From contig NZ_CP124620.1 of NCBI RefSeq assembly GCF_030128875.1, positions 558,001 through 622,000 on the forward strand: DNA of 64,000 nucleotides, read 5' to 3'. Source of the stretch: Stenotrophomonas sp. BIO128-Bstrain. GTDB taxonomy: Bacteria > Pseudomonadota > Gammaproteobacteria > Xanthomonadales > Xanthomonadaceae. The notes beneath the pieces were generated by a model. That model had not been told where the DNA came from. It made no database searches and saw only the letters and a program-made list of their open reading frames with translations. Positions 15,487 to 23,366 of this stretch are shown piece by piece (position 1 is the first letter of the stretch; every line of letters starts with the position of its first letter). Made by a program: the position numbers and the translations under genes.

Positions 15487-16368
15487 ATGCGTAGTCCTCT
15501 GTCCCTGATCGCGGCCCTGGCGCTGTGCCTGCCGCTGGTCGCCCAGGCCGCCACCAGCGTCAATGAGCGCCATCCACTGGGCGCCGGCGGGCGCGTGGAA
15601 ATCAGCAACATCGCCGGCAAGGTCACCGTGCGTGGCTGGGATCGCAACGACGTGGCACTGACCGGTTCGATGGCCGACGGGCTCACCCTCAAACAGGACA
15701 GGAGCAGCAACCGCGTGCGCTGGGAAGTGGAGTATCCGCGCGGCCGCAGCAACGGTGGGGCCACGCTGGAGCTGCGCGTTCCGCGCGCGGTGGAAGTGCA
15801 GCTGGGCACCGTCAGCGCCGACATCGACGTGGCCGACATCGACGTGCGTCGCCTGCAGGCCAACAGTGTCAGCGGCAGCATCACCGCGGCCGGGCGCAGC
15901 GGAGAAACCACCTTGAACACGGTCAGTGGCGGCATCCGCTCGCAGGTGCAGACCCCGCGGCTGGACGCGCGCACGGTCAGTGGCCAGTTGCTGGCGGGCG
16001 GCGGTGCCTCGGGCGAGGTGGCGGCCGAATCGGTCTCCGGCCGGGTCAACGTCACTGCCGGGCGGATCCAGCGGCTGGCGGTGGAAACCGTCTCGGGCAG
16101 CCTGGACGTGAGCGCGACCGGCATGGCGCCGGGCGGCAAGGTGACGATGCAGACGGTCAGCGGATCGGTCGCGCTGAAGCTGCCGGTGAATGTCTCGGCG
16201 CAGCTGAACGTCAAGACGTTCAGTGGGGGTATCCAGTCCGATGCCGGGCAGGTGGAGAAGCCGCGCTATGGCCCGGGCAGCAGCCTGGATGCGCGTCTGG
16301 GCTCGGGCGATGGGGATATTTCGATCAACTCCCATTCCGGGAGCGTGCGGGTCAGCCTGGGACGCTGA
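15487..16368 (+). CDS. Exported DUF4097 beta-strand-repeat protein
   Basis: A 293-residue protein with a Sec signal peptide ending AQA (about residue 21). The mature part is a right-handed beta-helix-like series of about 20-residue repeats with the recurring motif TVSGxI/L (NSVSGSI, NTVSGGI, RTVSGQL, ESVSGRV, ETVSGSL, QTVSGSV). This is the DUF4097 family, often linked to ECF sigma or PspC-type envelope stress genes. No enzyme site is visible; it may be a scaffold, adhesin or envelope sensor. AAGGAG 8 nt upstream supports the start. It is the last gene of the sigma operon and is followed by a terminator hairpin. Confidence 0.85.
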   Translation: MRSPLSLIAALALCLPLVAQAATSVNERHPLGAGGRVEISNIAGKVTVRGWDRNDVALTGSMADGLTLKQDRSSNRVRWEVEYPRGRSNGGATLELRVPRAVEVQLGTVSADIDVADIDVRRLQANSVSGSITAAGRSGETTLNTVSGGIRSQVQTPRLDARTVSGQLLAGGGASGEVAAESVSGRVNVTAGRIQRLAVETVSGSLDVSATGMAPGGKVTMQTVSGSVALKLPVNVSAQLNVKTFSGGIQSDAGQVEKPRYGPGSSLDARLGSGDGDISINSHSGSVRVSLGR

Positions 16369-16376
16369 GTGCGGCC

Positions 16377-16402
16377 ACCGCACCGGCCGATGCCGGTGCG
16401 GT
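16377..16402 (+). terminator. Terminator hairpin after the ECF sigma operon
   Basis: An 11-bp perfect stem (16377-16387 with 16392-16402, loop CGAT) starts 8 bp after the DUF4097 stop. The T-tract is weak, so termination efficiency is uncertain. It also stands at the end of the convergent small gene at 16414. Confidence 0.6.
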
Positions 16403-16413
16403 CGGCAGCAACG

Positions 16414-16593
16414 TCAGCCGGCTTTTTTCAGCGCCAGGGTATTGCCCAGCACTTCGATCTTGCCGCCACCTTTACGGAAGGCAGCCAGATCCGCAGCGAT
16501 GCTCTGGCTGCTGACGGCGGAGTTGGACCCTTGCTTGCGGTCGACGCGAACGGTGTTGCTTGCCTTGGGGGAGGTCTTTGGCGTACGAGCCAT
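16414..16593 (-). CDS. Small basic protein of unknown function (59 residues)
   Basis: A 59-residue protein, MARTPKTSPKASN at the start, rich in Lys, Ser and Ala, with a C-terminal part RKGGGKIEVLGNTLALKKAG. GGAG 6 nt before the ATG at 16593 supports the start. Similar short basic proteins next to YkgJ genes occur in Xanthomonadaceae, but I do not recognise a named family. It follows the YkgJ-type gene by 11 bp on the same strand and is probably co-transcribed. No membrane segment or Cys is present. Confidence 0.6.
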   Translation of the reverse strand: MARTPKTSPKASNTVRVDRKQGSNSAVSSQSIAADLAAFRKGGGKIEVLGNTLALKKAG

Positions 16594-16604
16594 GGATGCT
16601 CCTG

Positions 16605-16952
16605 CTATGGATGAAGCGTGGAAGAAAACGTCGACAGATCCTGCTGTTGTCGACGGTAGTCCTGCCGCACGAGGCGGCAATCATCGCCGCCCATGTCGAA
16701 CTGGCGGCAGATCGCGGGTCGCTGCGAGTAGATCGTGCAGCGCAGGTGATACGGGTCGATCGCGGCGCACCAGCCTTCTTCGTTGCGTGCCATCACCGTG
16801 CCGCCACGCGCATCGGTGTCCAGCAGGTAGCCGGGCACGTTGTCGTCAGGCATGACGGTGACGGTGAGCCGACAACACACCGCATCGCAACGACGGCAGT
16901 CGATGGGGTCGGGCTCGGACGATGTAAGGAGTGCAGCCAGGCGTTCGCCCAA
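16605..16952 (-). CDS. YkgJ-family cysteine cluster protein
   Basis: A 115-residue YkgJ/CxxCxxCC-type protein. The Cys cluster reads CRRCDAVCC at residues 19-27, with further Cys at the positions expected for a zinc or iron-sulfur site (WCAAIDP, RCTIYSQRPAICRQF, and one more in GDDCRL). The YxxRPxxCRxF segment is the second signature of the family. Its biochemical role is unknown. The first residues (MGERLAALL) lack a signal peptide, so it is cytosolic. A 59-residue gene follows 11 bp downstream. A 7-bp dyad lies 35-58 bp upstream of the start. Confidence 0.85.
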   Translation of the reverse strand: MGERLAALLTSSEPDPIDCRRCDAVCCRLTVTVMPDDNVPGYLLDTDARGGTVMARNEEGWCAAIDPYHLRCTIYSQRPAICRQFDMGGDDCRLVRQDYRRQQQDLSTFSSTLHP

Positions 16953-16986
16953 TCTGAAGATCTCTTGGCGGCTCGGGGTGCAGCAG

Positions 16987-17010
16987 GCTGTGAACGAGCC
17001 GGATCACAGC
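16987..17010. promoter_or_regulatory. Dyad GCTGTGA-N10-TCACAGC upstream of the YkgJ gene
   Basis: Seven-base perfect arms (16987-16993 and 17004-17010) with a 10-bp spacer, in the 269-bp space between the YkgJ gene and the YegD-like gene. It resembles a Clp/CRP site but the spacer is 10 bp rather than 6 bp between the TGTGA halves. The same space also holds a short palindrome AAGCGC-ATT-GCGCTT at 17106-17120. I see no other gene in it. Confidence 0.3.
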
Positions 17011-17185
17011 GATGAGCGATCCCGGCACCGCGGACGAATCCGCACGGTGGCAGCATCGAAGAGGACGGTGGCCTGGGAGGCCCGGAAGATGGTGCTTGTT
17101 GCGTCAAGCGCATTGCGCTTTGAAGCCGAAAGATGATAGCGCTTCCGGCGTAACGTTTTGTTAATAAGGCCGTTCACGCCTCTTC

Positions 17186-17206
17186 AGGCCTTGTGCGACA
17201 AGGCCT
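17186..17206. terminator. Possible terminator hairpin at the end of the YegD-like gene
   Basis: A 9-bp perfect stem (17186-17194 with 17198-17206, loop GCG) lies 16 bp past the stop of the YegD-like gene. The T-rich stretch (AAAAAAA at 17212-17218 on the plus strand) stands before the hairpin in the direction of transcription rather than after it, which weakens the call. Confidence 0.4.
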
Positions 17207-17221
17207 GGTGCAAAAAAAGGG

Positions 17222-18577
17222 TCAGTTGGCGGCGGCCAGCGCCAGCCCGTGGACCACACCGAAGGACGGATTGCCGCGGACCAGGGTCGAGCCCGGGAAG
17301 GCATTGGCGACGGCCTGCTGCAGGTAGCCGGCGCGCGACATGCCCCCGGTCAGGAACACTGCCGCCGGGTCGTGGCCGATATCGCTGCGGACCTGCTCGA
17401 GCAGGGCGGTCAGTTCGCCCAGATAGCCGCCAGCGGCGGTTTCCAGCCGCGAGGCATCGATCTGCACCTGCAGGTCGCGTTCGATGAACCCAAGCGTGCT
17501 GTCGTGACTGGACACACTGCTCAGGGCGATCTTGCAGCGTTCGACCTCGCGGTACAGGCGCGCGGTGTTGCCGGTGTCCTGCAGGGCAGTCAGGCGCGGG
17601 CCGAACGGCGCGTCCACATCGCGGTAGGTGTGCTGGCGGAAATCGCGCTGGCGGGTCATGTCCTGCACCATCGCCGCTTCCACGTAGTGATGCGCGGGCA
17701 CGCGGGTGATGCCGCGGCCGAACAGCGGCATGTAGCCGCCCAGGCTCAGCGCCAGGTCGATATCGGTACCGCCGCGGGCGATACCCCAGGCACGGTGGAT
17801 GGTCGGGGCCTGGCCACCGCCCACCCGGGCATGGGCGATATCGGTGGTACCACCGCCGATGTCCACCACCACCGCGTCGTGTTCCTGCGGGCTTTCGGCG
17901 TGGTAATGCATGGCCGCGGCCGCGGGCTCTTCGAGGAAATCGATGCTGTCAAAGCCGGCGGCGATCGCCGCGCCGTGCATGATCTCCAGCGCCTGGGCGT
18001 TGCCGGCCTCGCCGATGGAACTGCGGAACTGGACCGGACGGCCCAGCGTGGCGGTGCGGATCGGGGTGTCCAGCTGGCGCGAGGCGGTCAGGCGGATGTG
18101 CTCGAGGATGTGCGTGGCGATGCCGGCGATGGTCTGGCGCGCGCGCGGGTGCAGGTTGTAGCCGAGCATCGATTTCGGGCTCTGCACCAGGTTGCCTTCG
18201 TTCTCTTCGAAGTAGGCCTCCAGCGCGTCATCGCCGTAGACGGCGTTCTGCAGCAGGGTGGTGGAGCTGAGCGGGGCCCGCATCTGCTCTTCCATCCACT
18301 GCCGGCGCACCACGCGCAGGGCCTCCCGGCGCAGTGCATCGGGCGCGCGCTCCTGGCCGGCGGCGCGGGCATCGCGCGCGGCCGCGTCGACCAGCCGGGC
18401 CAGATCGTGCTCCAGCGCCGGGGTCAGTTCGAAGTCGTTCGGGTCGCGCATCACCTCGGGGAAATACACCGTGGTGCGGAACTGTTCGGCCTGGCCGAAC
18501 TGGATCGGCACCACCTTGCCGTCGATCACCACGGCGGCGGCGGAGTTGCTGGTGCCAAAGTCGATGCCGAGTTTCAT
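17222..18577 (-). CDS. YegD-like Hsp70-family ATPase
   Basis: A 451-residue actin-fold ATPase of the Hsp70 class that resembles E. coli YegD (450). Only the nucleotide-binding domain is present; there is no substrate-binding domain. Phosphate 1 is GIDFGTSNS (residues 4-12), phosphate 2 is VVVDIGGGTTDIAHA, and the adenosine motif is FLTGGMSRA near the C-terminus. Its client and role are unknown. The start at 18577 gives MKLGIDFGTSNS, as in the family. The gene is divergent from yjdM with 119 bp between starts. It lacks a DnaJ or GrpE neighbour. Confidence 0.88.
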   Translation of the reverse strand: MKLGIDFGTSNSAAAVVIDGKVVPIQFGQAEQFRTTVYFPEVMRDPNDFELTPALEHDLARLVDAAARDARAAGQERAPDALRREALRVVRRQWMEEQMRAPLSSTTLLQNAVYGDDALEAYFEENEGNLVQSPKSMLGYNLHPRARQTIAGIATHILEHIRLTASRQLDTPIRTATLGRPVQFRSSIGEAGNAQALEIMHGAAIAAGFDSIDFLEEPAAAAMHYHAESPQEHDAVVVDIGGGTTDIAHARVGGGQAPTIHRAWGIARGGTDIDLALSLGGYMPLFGRGITRVPAHHYVEAAMVQDMTRQRDFRQHTYRDVDAPFGPRLTALQDTGNTARLYREVERCKIALSSVSSHDSTLGFIERDLQVQIDASRLETAAGGYLGELTALLEQVRSDIGHDPAAVFLTGGMSRAGYLQQAVANAFPGSTLVRGNPSFGVVHGLALAAAN

Positions 18578-18696
18578 GCGGTGGGCCGGGCCGGTGGTCA
18601 GGGGGCGCGCACTTTGCGGCAACGGGACCGCCGACGCAAGGGCAGGCGGTAACGGGCGGTTACACTAGTGGCCGTTTCGTTACCGAAGAGCTGTCG

Positions 18697-19032
18697 ATGT
18701 CCGCCATTCCCGCCTGCCCGCAGTGCACCCTGGAAAACACCTATGCCGATGGCGCGCTGTTCATCTGCGCGGACTGCGGCCACGAGTGGGCGGCCGGTGA
18801 CGGCGGCGGCGAGGCCCTGGTGGTACGCGACAGCAACGGCAACGTGCTGGCCGCCGGTGACACGGTCACCGTGATCAAGGACCTGAAGGTGAAGGGCTCC
18901 TCGATCCCGCTCAAGCAGGGCACGGTGATCCGCAACATCCGCCTGGTCGAGGACGACGCCGAGCACATCGAGGGCAACTCGGAAAAGATCAAGGGTCTGG
19001 TCCTGAAGACCTGCTTCCTCAAGAAGGCCTGA
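18697..19032 (+). CDS. yjdM: YjdM (PhnA-type) zinc ribbon protein
   Basis: A 111-residue protein of the YjdM/PhnA family. The N-terminal zinc ribbon has CPQC at residues 7-10 and CADC near residue 25. The C-terminal KOW-like part begins VVRDSNGNVLAAGDTVTVIKDLKVKGSS and ends FLKKA. Despite its old name PhnA it is not the phosphonoacetate hydrolase of phosphonate degradation, and its role is unclear. GAAGAG upstream serves as ribosome binding site. It converges with the TPR gene, the stop codons being only 6 bp apart. Confidence 0.92.
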   Translation: MSAIPACPQCTLENTYADGALFICADCGHEWAAGDGGGEALVVRDSNGNVLAAGDTVTVIKDLKVKGSSIPLKQGTVIRNIRLVEDDAEHIEGNSEKIKGLVLKTCFLKKA

Positions 19033-19038
19033 GCGGGC

Positions 19039-20181
19039 TCAGTTGGCGTTGGTGCCGCGCTGGCGCCAACGCTGCAGGCTGTCCAGCTTGGCCTGGTAGC
19101 GGGACCTGAGCGCATCGCCGCTCTCCCCGGCCAGGTCCCGCGCGCGCTGCATTTCGATCGAGGCCCGGCGTGCATCGCCGGCCAGGAAATAGCTCCGGGC
19201 CAGCGCGAAGTGGAACGGATGCGCCGTCTCGTACAGATGGACCGCCCGGCGGTAGAAACGCACGGCTGCTGCATAGTCCCGGCGCTGCTCGGCCTGGGCG
19301 CCGAACATGTACTGGGCGAACGGATCGCTGCGCTGCACACGCGCCAGCCGGCTCGCCAGCAGCCCAGCCTGGCGGGTGTCGCCCATGCGGCGGTACAGGG
19401 CGCTGGCGTTGCTCAGGCTGGCGCCATGCCGCGGCTGCAGGCGCAGCGCGGTTTCATAGTCCCTGCGGGCCTGGTCCAGGTTGCCGATGCGTGCATCGAG
19501 GACGCCGAGGTTGTTCCAGGCCGCCACGAAGTCCGGTGCCATGCCGAGGGCTGCGGTGAAGTAGGCGCGGGCCGTATCGACATCGCCGGCGGTCATGTGG
19601 TCCGCGCCGCGGTTGTTGTAGAAATGGGCCAGCGCGCGCTGCCGGTTGATGCGCTGCGGGCCGAGGTGGTCGTAGAGCACGTTGTGGTCCAGATCGACGG
19701 TGCCGCTGCGCCCGTCCAGCACGATGCCCGCGTTGACGTGGCCCACGCTGTAGATCACCCCGGAAGCCTGGTACCAGCTCACCACCTGCGCCACTTCCTG
19801 GACATGCGCGTCGATGCCGGCCAGGTTGGCCAGGGTGACGAACAGCAGCGTAAAGGACAGGCAGTTGGCACGCCGCGTCTGCCAGGTTTCGGTGATCGTG
19901 TAGGTTGCCTCCGGGTCGTAGGCCAGGTGCAGCCCTTGTGCGTCGAAGATCATCTCCACCAGCCGCTGCAGGCGGCGCTCGCGCGAGTAGCCGGGATCGA
20001 TGACCCGTTCGTGCAGCAGCGCCAGCAGCGGCGCGGGCACCTCCAGGATCTGCGCGGGCGTGGGCGGGGCGGCGGTCGCGCTTGGCCCGGCGGTGCTCAC
20101 GGCGAGCGCGGGGTCGGCTGCCCAGGCCGGTGCGGCGGCCAGGGCCATGCACATCATCAGCAGGAATCTGCACGCGGTCAT
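19039..20181 (-). CDS. Exported transglutaminase-like TPR protein
   Basis: A 380-residue protein with a signal peptide (cleavage near AWA, residue 21). Residues about 60-175 form a transglutaminase-like module: Cys107 in RRANCLSFT, His148 in YSVGHVNAG and Asp163 in GTVDLDHN match the triad order of that superfamily. From about 190 to 370 come several tetratricopeptide repeats (AWNNLGVLDARIGNLDQAR, then further units). It may bind or process other periplasmic proteins or peptides. The start at 20181 (MTACRF) is chosen over a GTG nine bases upstream because GAGGTGA stands 5 nt before it. No partner gene is adjacent on the same strand. Confidence 0.75.
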   Translation of the reverse strand: MTACRFLLMMCMALAAAPAWAADPALAVSTAGPSATAAPPTPAQILEVPAPLLALLHERVIDPGYSRERRLQRLVEMIFDAQGLHLAYDPEATYTITETWQTRRANCLSFTLLFVTLANLAGIDAHVQEVAQVVSWYQASGVIYSVGHVNAGIVLDGRSGTVDLDHNVLYDHLGPQRINRQRALAHFYNNRGADHMTAGDVDTARAYFTAALGMAPDFVAAWNNLGVLDARIGNLDQARRDYETALRLQPRHGASLSNASALYRRMGDTRQAGLLASRLARVQRSDPFAQYMFGAQAEQRRDYAAAVRFYRRAVHLYETAHPFHFALARSYFLAGDARRASIEMQRARDLAGESGDALRSRYQAKLDSLQRWRQRGTNAN

Positions 20182-20269
20182 CGCCGTCACCTCGCAGGGC
20201 GCTGGGGTCCGTCGGGTCCAGTCTAGGCGCGTTGATGGGCCCCGGCATGCCGTTCATCGGCTGTCCGCG

Positions 20270-20315
20270 CCATCCACAGAGGATGTGGACCAGCGGTCGA
20301 CAAACGTGTGGATAA
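20270..20315. promoter_or_regulatory. Cluster of TGTGGA motifs including a perfect DnaA box
   Basis: TGTGGATAA at 20307-20315 is the exact reverse complement of the DnaA consensus TTATCCACA. A second match in the opposite orientation, CCATCCACA, spans 20270-20278, and TGTGGAC follows at about 20285. The first two form an inverted pair. The cluster sits in the 229-bp space between the TPR gene (minus) and the HD hydrolase gene (plus). It could be a DnaA-responsive promoter site; the window shows no replication gene beside it, so an origin is unlikely. Confidence 0.4.
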
Positions 20316-20410
20316 CCGCGCGCACCGCCTGCACGGCAAGGATTCTGGGAAGGTGGTCAAAAAACCACCGCCCGGCTTGCCAGCGTCGCGGCGACGGCCA
20401 ATCATGGTGC

Positions 20411-21016
20411 ATGCGCTTCGAACCGATCCCCCTGCCTGCCGGGCAGCGTGCCGAGCTGGAAACCGCCTACGCCCTGCCGCCGCGGGCGTACCACAACTGG
20501 TCGCACGTGCAGGCCGTCCTGCAGCACTGCAGCACCGTCGCCGAGGCCGGCCCGGGCTGGACCCGGCCGCGCGAGGTGCAGTTGGCCGCGCTGTACCACG
20601 ACGCCATCTACGAGGCGGGACGGGGCGACAACGAAGCCCGTTCGGCGGGGCTGGCGCGCGAGGCGATCGCGCGCTGGTTGCCGGCGGCCGGGATCGATGC
20701 GGGCCGGGTGGTCGAGCTGATCGAACTGACCGCCCGCCACAGCAAGCTCGCGCCCGGCGATGTCGACCCCGAAGCGGCGCTGTTCCTGGATTGCGACATG
20801 GCCATTCTCGGGGCGCCGGCGGCAGTGTTCGACGCCTACGACCGCGGTATCGCCGAGGAATACGCCGGACACGTGCCGGGCTTTGTGTTCCGGCTCAACC
20901 GGCGGCGCTTTCTCAAGCAGGTGCTGGGGCAGCCGCGGATCTTCCTGAGCGACTTCTTCCACCAGCGGCTGGATGCGGCCGCGCGCGACAACCTGCGCCG
21001 GCGGGTCGGGCGCTGA
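20411..21016 (+). CDS. HD-domain metal-dependent phosphohydrolase
   Basis: A 201-residue predicted metal-dependent HD superfamily hydrolase. The metal ligands are visible in order: His28 and His32 in YHNWSHVQ, the HD pair His63-Asp64 in ALYHDAIYE, and a late Asp in FLDCDMAILG. The substrate is unknown; the family (COG4339) is separate from HD-GYP and RelA. The start at 20411 (MRFEPIPLP) matches the family length, though no Shine-Dalgarno sequence stands before it. A small oxidoreductase-like gene and a DUF998-type gene follow on the same strand. Confidence 0.82.
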   Translation: MRFEPIPLPAGQRAELETAYALPPRAYHNWSHVQAVLQHCSTVAEAGPGWTRPREVQLAALYHDAIYEAGRGDNEARSAGLAREAIARWLPAAGIDAGRVVELIELTARHSKLAPGDVDPEAALFLDCDMAILGAPAAVFDAYDRGIAEEYAGHVPGFVFRLNRRRFLKQVLGQPRIFLSDFFHQRLDAAARDNLRRRVGR

Positions 21017-21076
21017 AGCCCCGGCGCGAAGCATGCCCGTTACACTGTGCGCGCTGTTTTTCCTCCCTGTGTGGCC

Positions 21077-21256
21077 ATGCCTGTGTCCGTTCCAGCCTCC
21101 GATCCGCGTCCGCAACCGCCGGAAGAACCCGGCCCCAACGAGTGCTGCGGCAGCGGCTGCCCGCTGTGCGTGCTGGATCTGTACAGCGATGAGCTGCAGC
21201 GTTACCGCGCTGCCCTGGCTGCATGGAAACAGCGCCACCCCGAGGCCACCGACTGA
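21077..21256 (+). CDS. Small oxidoreductase-like protein (PF09791-type Cys motif)
   Basis: A 59-residue protein of the oxidoreductase-like family. A Pro-rich start (PPEEPGPNECC) is followed by the motif NECCGSGCPLCVLDLY with four Cys (ECCxxGCxxCV), a signature also found at the N-terminus of larger proteins. The remainder is a short amphipathic helix. It is probably a metal-binding or redox protein, but no activity is known. It sits 14 bp before the DUF998-type membrane gene and 60 bp after the HD hydrolase gene, all on the same strand. Confidence 0.7.
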   Translation: MPVSVPASDPRPQPPEEPGPNECCGSGCPLCVLDLYSDELQRYRAALAAWKQRHPEATD

Positions 21257-21270
21257 CCCCAGGAGCCGCG

Positions 21271-21918
21271 ATGTCGCTGCCGCTGCCACGCCCCTCCCGC
21301 TGGCCCGCCCAGCATCATGGACGCGTCGCCATGGTGACCCTGGTGGCGCTGGCGCTGTTCGTCGCCACCGCGCTGTGGACGCAATGGGCACGCGATGATC
21401 TGGACTGGGTGCAGGCCACCCTGAGCCTGTACCTGCATGGCCCCTGGGGGCTGGCCCTGCGCACCGCCTATTGCGTGCTGGCGCTGGCGATCATGCTGCT
21501 GGCGGTCTCACTGTATGCCAACAGTCGTTCGCCGCGCCGCAGTGCGGCGGCGCCGCTGCTGTTCTGGGTCGCCGCGCTGGGCCTGATGGGGGTGGCGATC
21601 GGCGACAGCTGGCTGCCCGAGCGCGCGCCGCTGCTGGCGCCGCTGGTGCACGGGCTGTCGGCCAATACCGCGTTCCTGTGCGTGAGCGTGGCGATGCTGC
21701 TGCAGAGCTGGTATCTGCGGGCCGACCCGCGCTGGCGCGATTGGGCCGCTCCGGCCTGGTGGTGGGCCTGGTTGTGCTTCGCACTGCTGTGGCTGCACGT
21801 GCTGTGGCGGGGCCCACCCCGCGGCGCGGGACAGAAGCTGGTGATCGCAGTGGTGGTGGTGTGGCTGGTGTCGGTGGCCTGGCAGCTGTGGCGCCAGGCG
21901 CGCCGTGAGCCGCGCTGA
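21271..21918 (+). CDS. DUF998-like integral membrane protein
   Basis: A 215-residue protein with about six membrane helices, starting near residues 22-38, 58-78, 88-105, 118-140, 150-170 and 185-205, short loops, and a basic N- and C-terminus. The sequence resembles DUF998-type proteins, whose function is unknown. The start at 21271 is supported by AGGAG 5 nt upstream. It follows the oxidoreductase-like small gene and precedes the AcvB/VirJ-type gene at 21997 on the same strand. No catalytic motif is visible. Confidence 0.6.
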   Translation: MSLPLPRPSRWPAQHHGRVAMVTLVALALFVATALWTQWARDDLDWVQATLSLYLHGPWGLALRTAYCVLALAIMLLAVSLYANSRSPRRSAAAPLLFWVAALGLMGVAIGDSWLPERAPLLAPLVHGLSANTAFLCVSVAMLLQSWYLRADPRWRDWAAPAWWWAWLCFALLWLHVLWRGPPRGAGQKLVIAVVVVWLVSVAWQLWRQARREPR

Positions 21919-21996
21919 GCGTCCGGCCACGGTCTGTACATGCCCTTGGCCGGGCAGGGGCGTATCGTTGGCACTCTATCCATGGGATGCGCGACG

Positions 21997-23343
21997 ATGC
22001 GGCGAGCCGGTTTGGGGGTGATGCTGGGACTGGTGATGGCAGGGATGACGGGGGCGGCGCTGGCCGCGCCACCGCAGCAGCTCAGCCATGGTCGTTTCGA
22101 GAACGTGCCGGTCCATCTGCCCGACGGCCACCCGCAACGGGTGGTGGTGTGGTTCGACGGCGCGGCCGGCCGCGCCGACAGCCAGCAGCGGATCGACGCA
22201 CTGCGTTCCGAGGGCGCGCTGGTCGCGCAGGTCGATGTCGCGCACCTGCGCCAGGTGCTGGCCCGCGAGAAGAGCGGTGACTGCGCCTTCGGTGCGGGCG
22301 ACGTCGAGAATTTCTCGCGCTGGTTCCAGGCGTATCTGCACGTGCCCGGCTACCACCTGCCGCTGATCGGCGGCGATGGTGAGGGGGCGGCGCTGGCCTA
22401 CGCGGTGGCCGCCCAGGCCGACACCCAGGTGTTCGCCGGGCTGATCACCACGGGGTTCTGCCCGTCCGGCGTGCGCGAGCGCAAGGTCTGCGGGGCCGGC
22501 AGCAGCCATGGCCGCCTGCAGCCGACCGAGCTGAATTTCCCGTGGTTGAACGCGGCCGGCGATGTGCATTGCCCGGCGGGCGAGTCAGCCGCGTTCGTGC
22601 GCAAGGTCGGCATGGGGCGCCAGTTCGAGCGCACCGCGCAGGGCGACGCATTGCCCGGGCTGTTGGCGGCGGCCAAGGTGATCGGCGCCCAGAAGGGCGT
22701 CAGCCTGGCGCCGCCGCCGGATGACCTCAACGGCCTGCCGGTGGTCGATGTGCCGACCACCAAAGCCGGTGACACCTTCGCCATTTTTGTCTCGGGCGAT
22801 GGTGGCTGGGCGGGGCTGGACAAGGAAGTGGCCGCGTCGCTGAGCGAGGCCGGAGTGCCGGTGGTCGGCGTGGATTCACTGCGTTACTTCTGGACCGCGC
22901 GCACGCCGGAAGGGTTCGCCCGCGACCTGGAGCGCATCGCCACTCACTACAGCCGCCAGTGGCAGCGCCGCAACGTGGTGCTGGTCGGTTTCTCGCAGGG
23001 CGCCGACGTGTTGCCCGCGGCGATCAACCAGTTGTCACCGGCAACGCGGGAGGCGGTCTCGATGATCGCGCTGCTGTCGGTCGGCAAGAACGCCGATTAT
23101 GAGTTCCATGTCAGCAACTGGCTCGGCGGCGGTGGCGACGGCCTGCCGATCGCGCCGGAAGTGGCCCGGCTGCCCGCCGGCAAAACACTGTGCGTGTATG
23201 GCGAAGAGGATCGCGATGCACTGTGTCCGTCGCTGCCTGCAGCGGGCAACGCGCAGATCATCAAGCTGCCCGGCGATCATCATTTCAAAGGTGACTACGA
23301 TCGCCTCGCCGATACCATCGTGCAGCACCTGCCGGCGCGCTGA
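21997..23343 (+). CDS. AcvB/VirJ-family hydrolase (lysyl-phosphatidylglycerol hydrolase candidate)
   Basis: A 448-residue periplasmic alpha/beta-hydrolase with two domains. The N-terminal signal peptide ends ALA (residue 23). The C-terminal domain starts near FAIFVSGDGGWAGLD and carries the nucleophile Ser333 in GFSQGAD, with a His in GDHHF (about 428) as likely base. Full-length AcvB of Agrobacterium is about 450 residues with the same order; VirJ is shorter. AcvB breaks lysyl-phosphatidylglycerol, so this enzyme probably does the same. The next gene on the opposite strand is mprF, whose product makes that lipid. The start at 21997 is preferred over ATGs at 21982 and 21940 because it gives a compact signal peptide. 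Confidence 0.82.
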   Translation: MRRAGLGVMLGLVMAGMTGAALAAPPQQLSHGRFENVPVHLPDGHPQRVVVWFDGAAGRADSQQRIDALRSEGALVAQVDVAHLRQVLAREKSGDCAFGAGDVENFSRWFQAYLHVPGYHLPLIGGDGEGAALAYAVAAQADTQVFAGLITTGFCPSGVRERKVCGAGSSHGRLQPTELNFPWLNAAGDVHCPAGESAAFVRKVGMGRQFERTAQGDALPGLLAAAKVIGAQKGVSLAPPPDDLNGLPVVDVPTTKAGDTFAIFVSGDGGWAGLDKEVAASLSEAGVPVVGVDSLRYFWTARTPEGFARDLERIATHYSRQWQRRNVVLVGFSQGADVLPAAINQLSPATREAVSMIALLSVGKNADYEFHVSNWLGGGGDGLPIAPEVARLPAGKTLCVYGEEDRDALCPSLPAAGNAQIIKLPGDHHFKGDYDRLADTIVQHLPAR

Positions 23344-23366
23344 GCGCCGGCAGTCCCGGTGCGGCC

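Noticed and set aside
20352-20369. Hairpin GGTGGT-CAAAAA-ACCACC between the TPR and HD genes as a terminator
   Set aside because: Only 6 bp of stem and no gene ends at it in the right direction.
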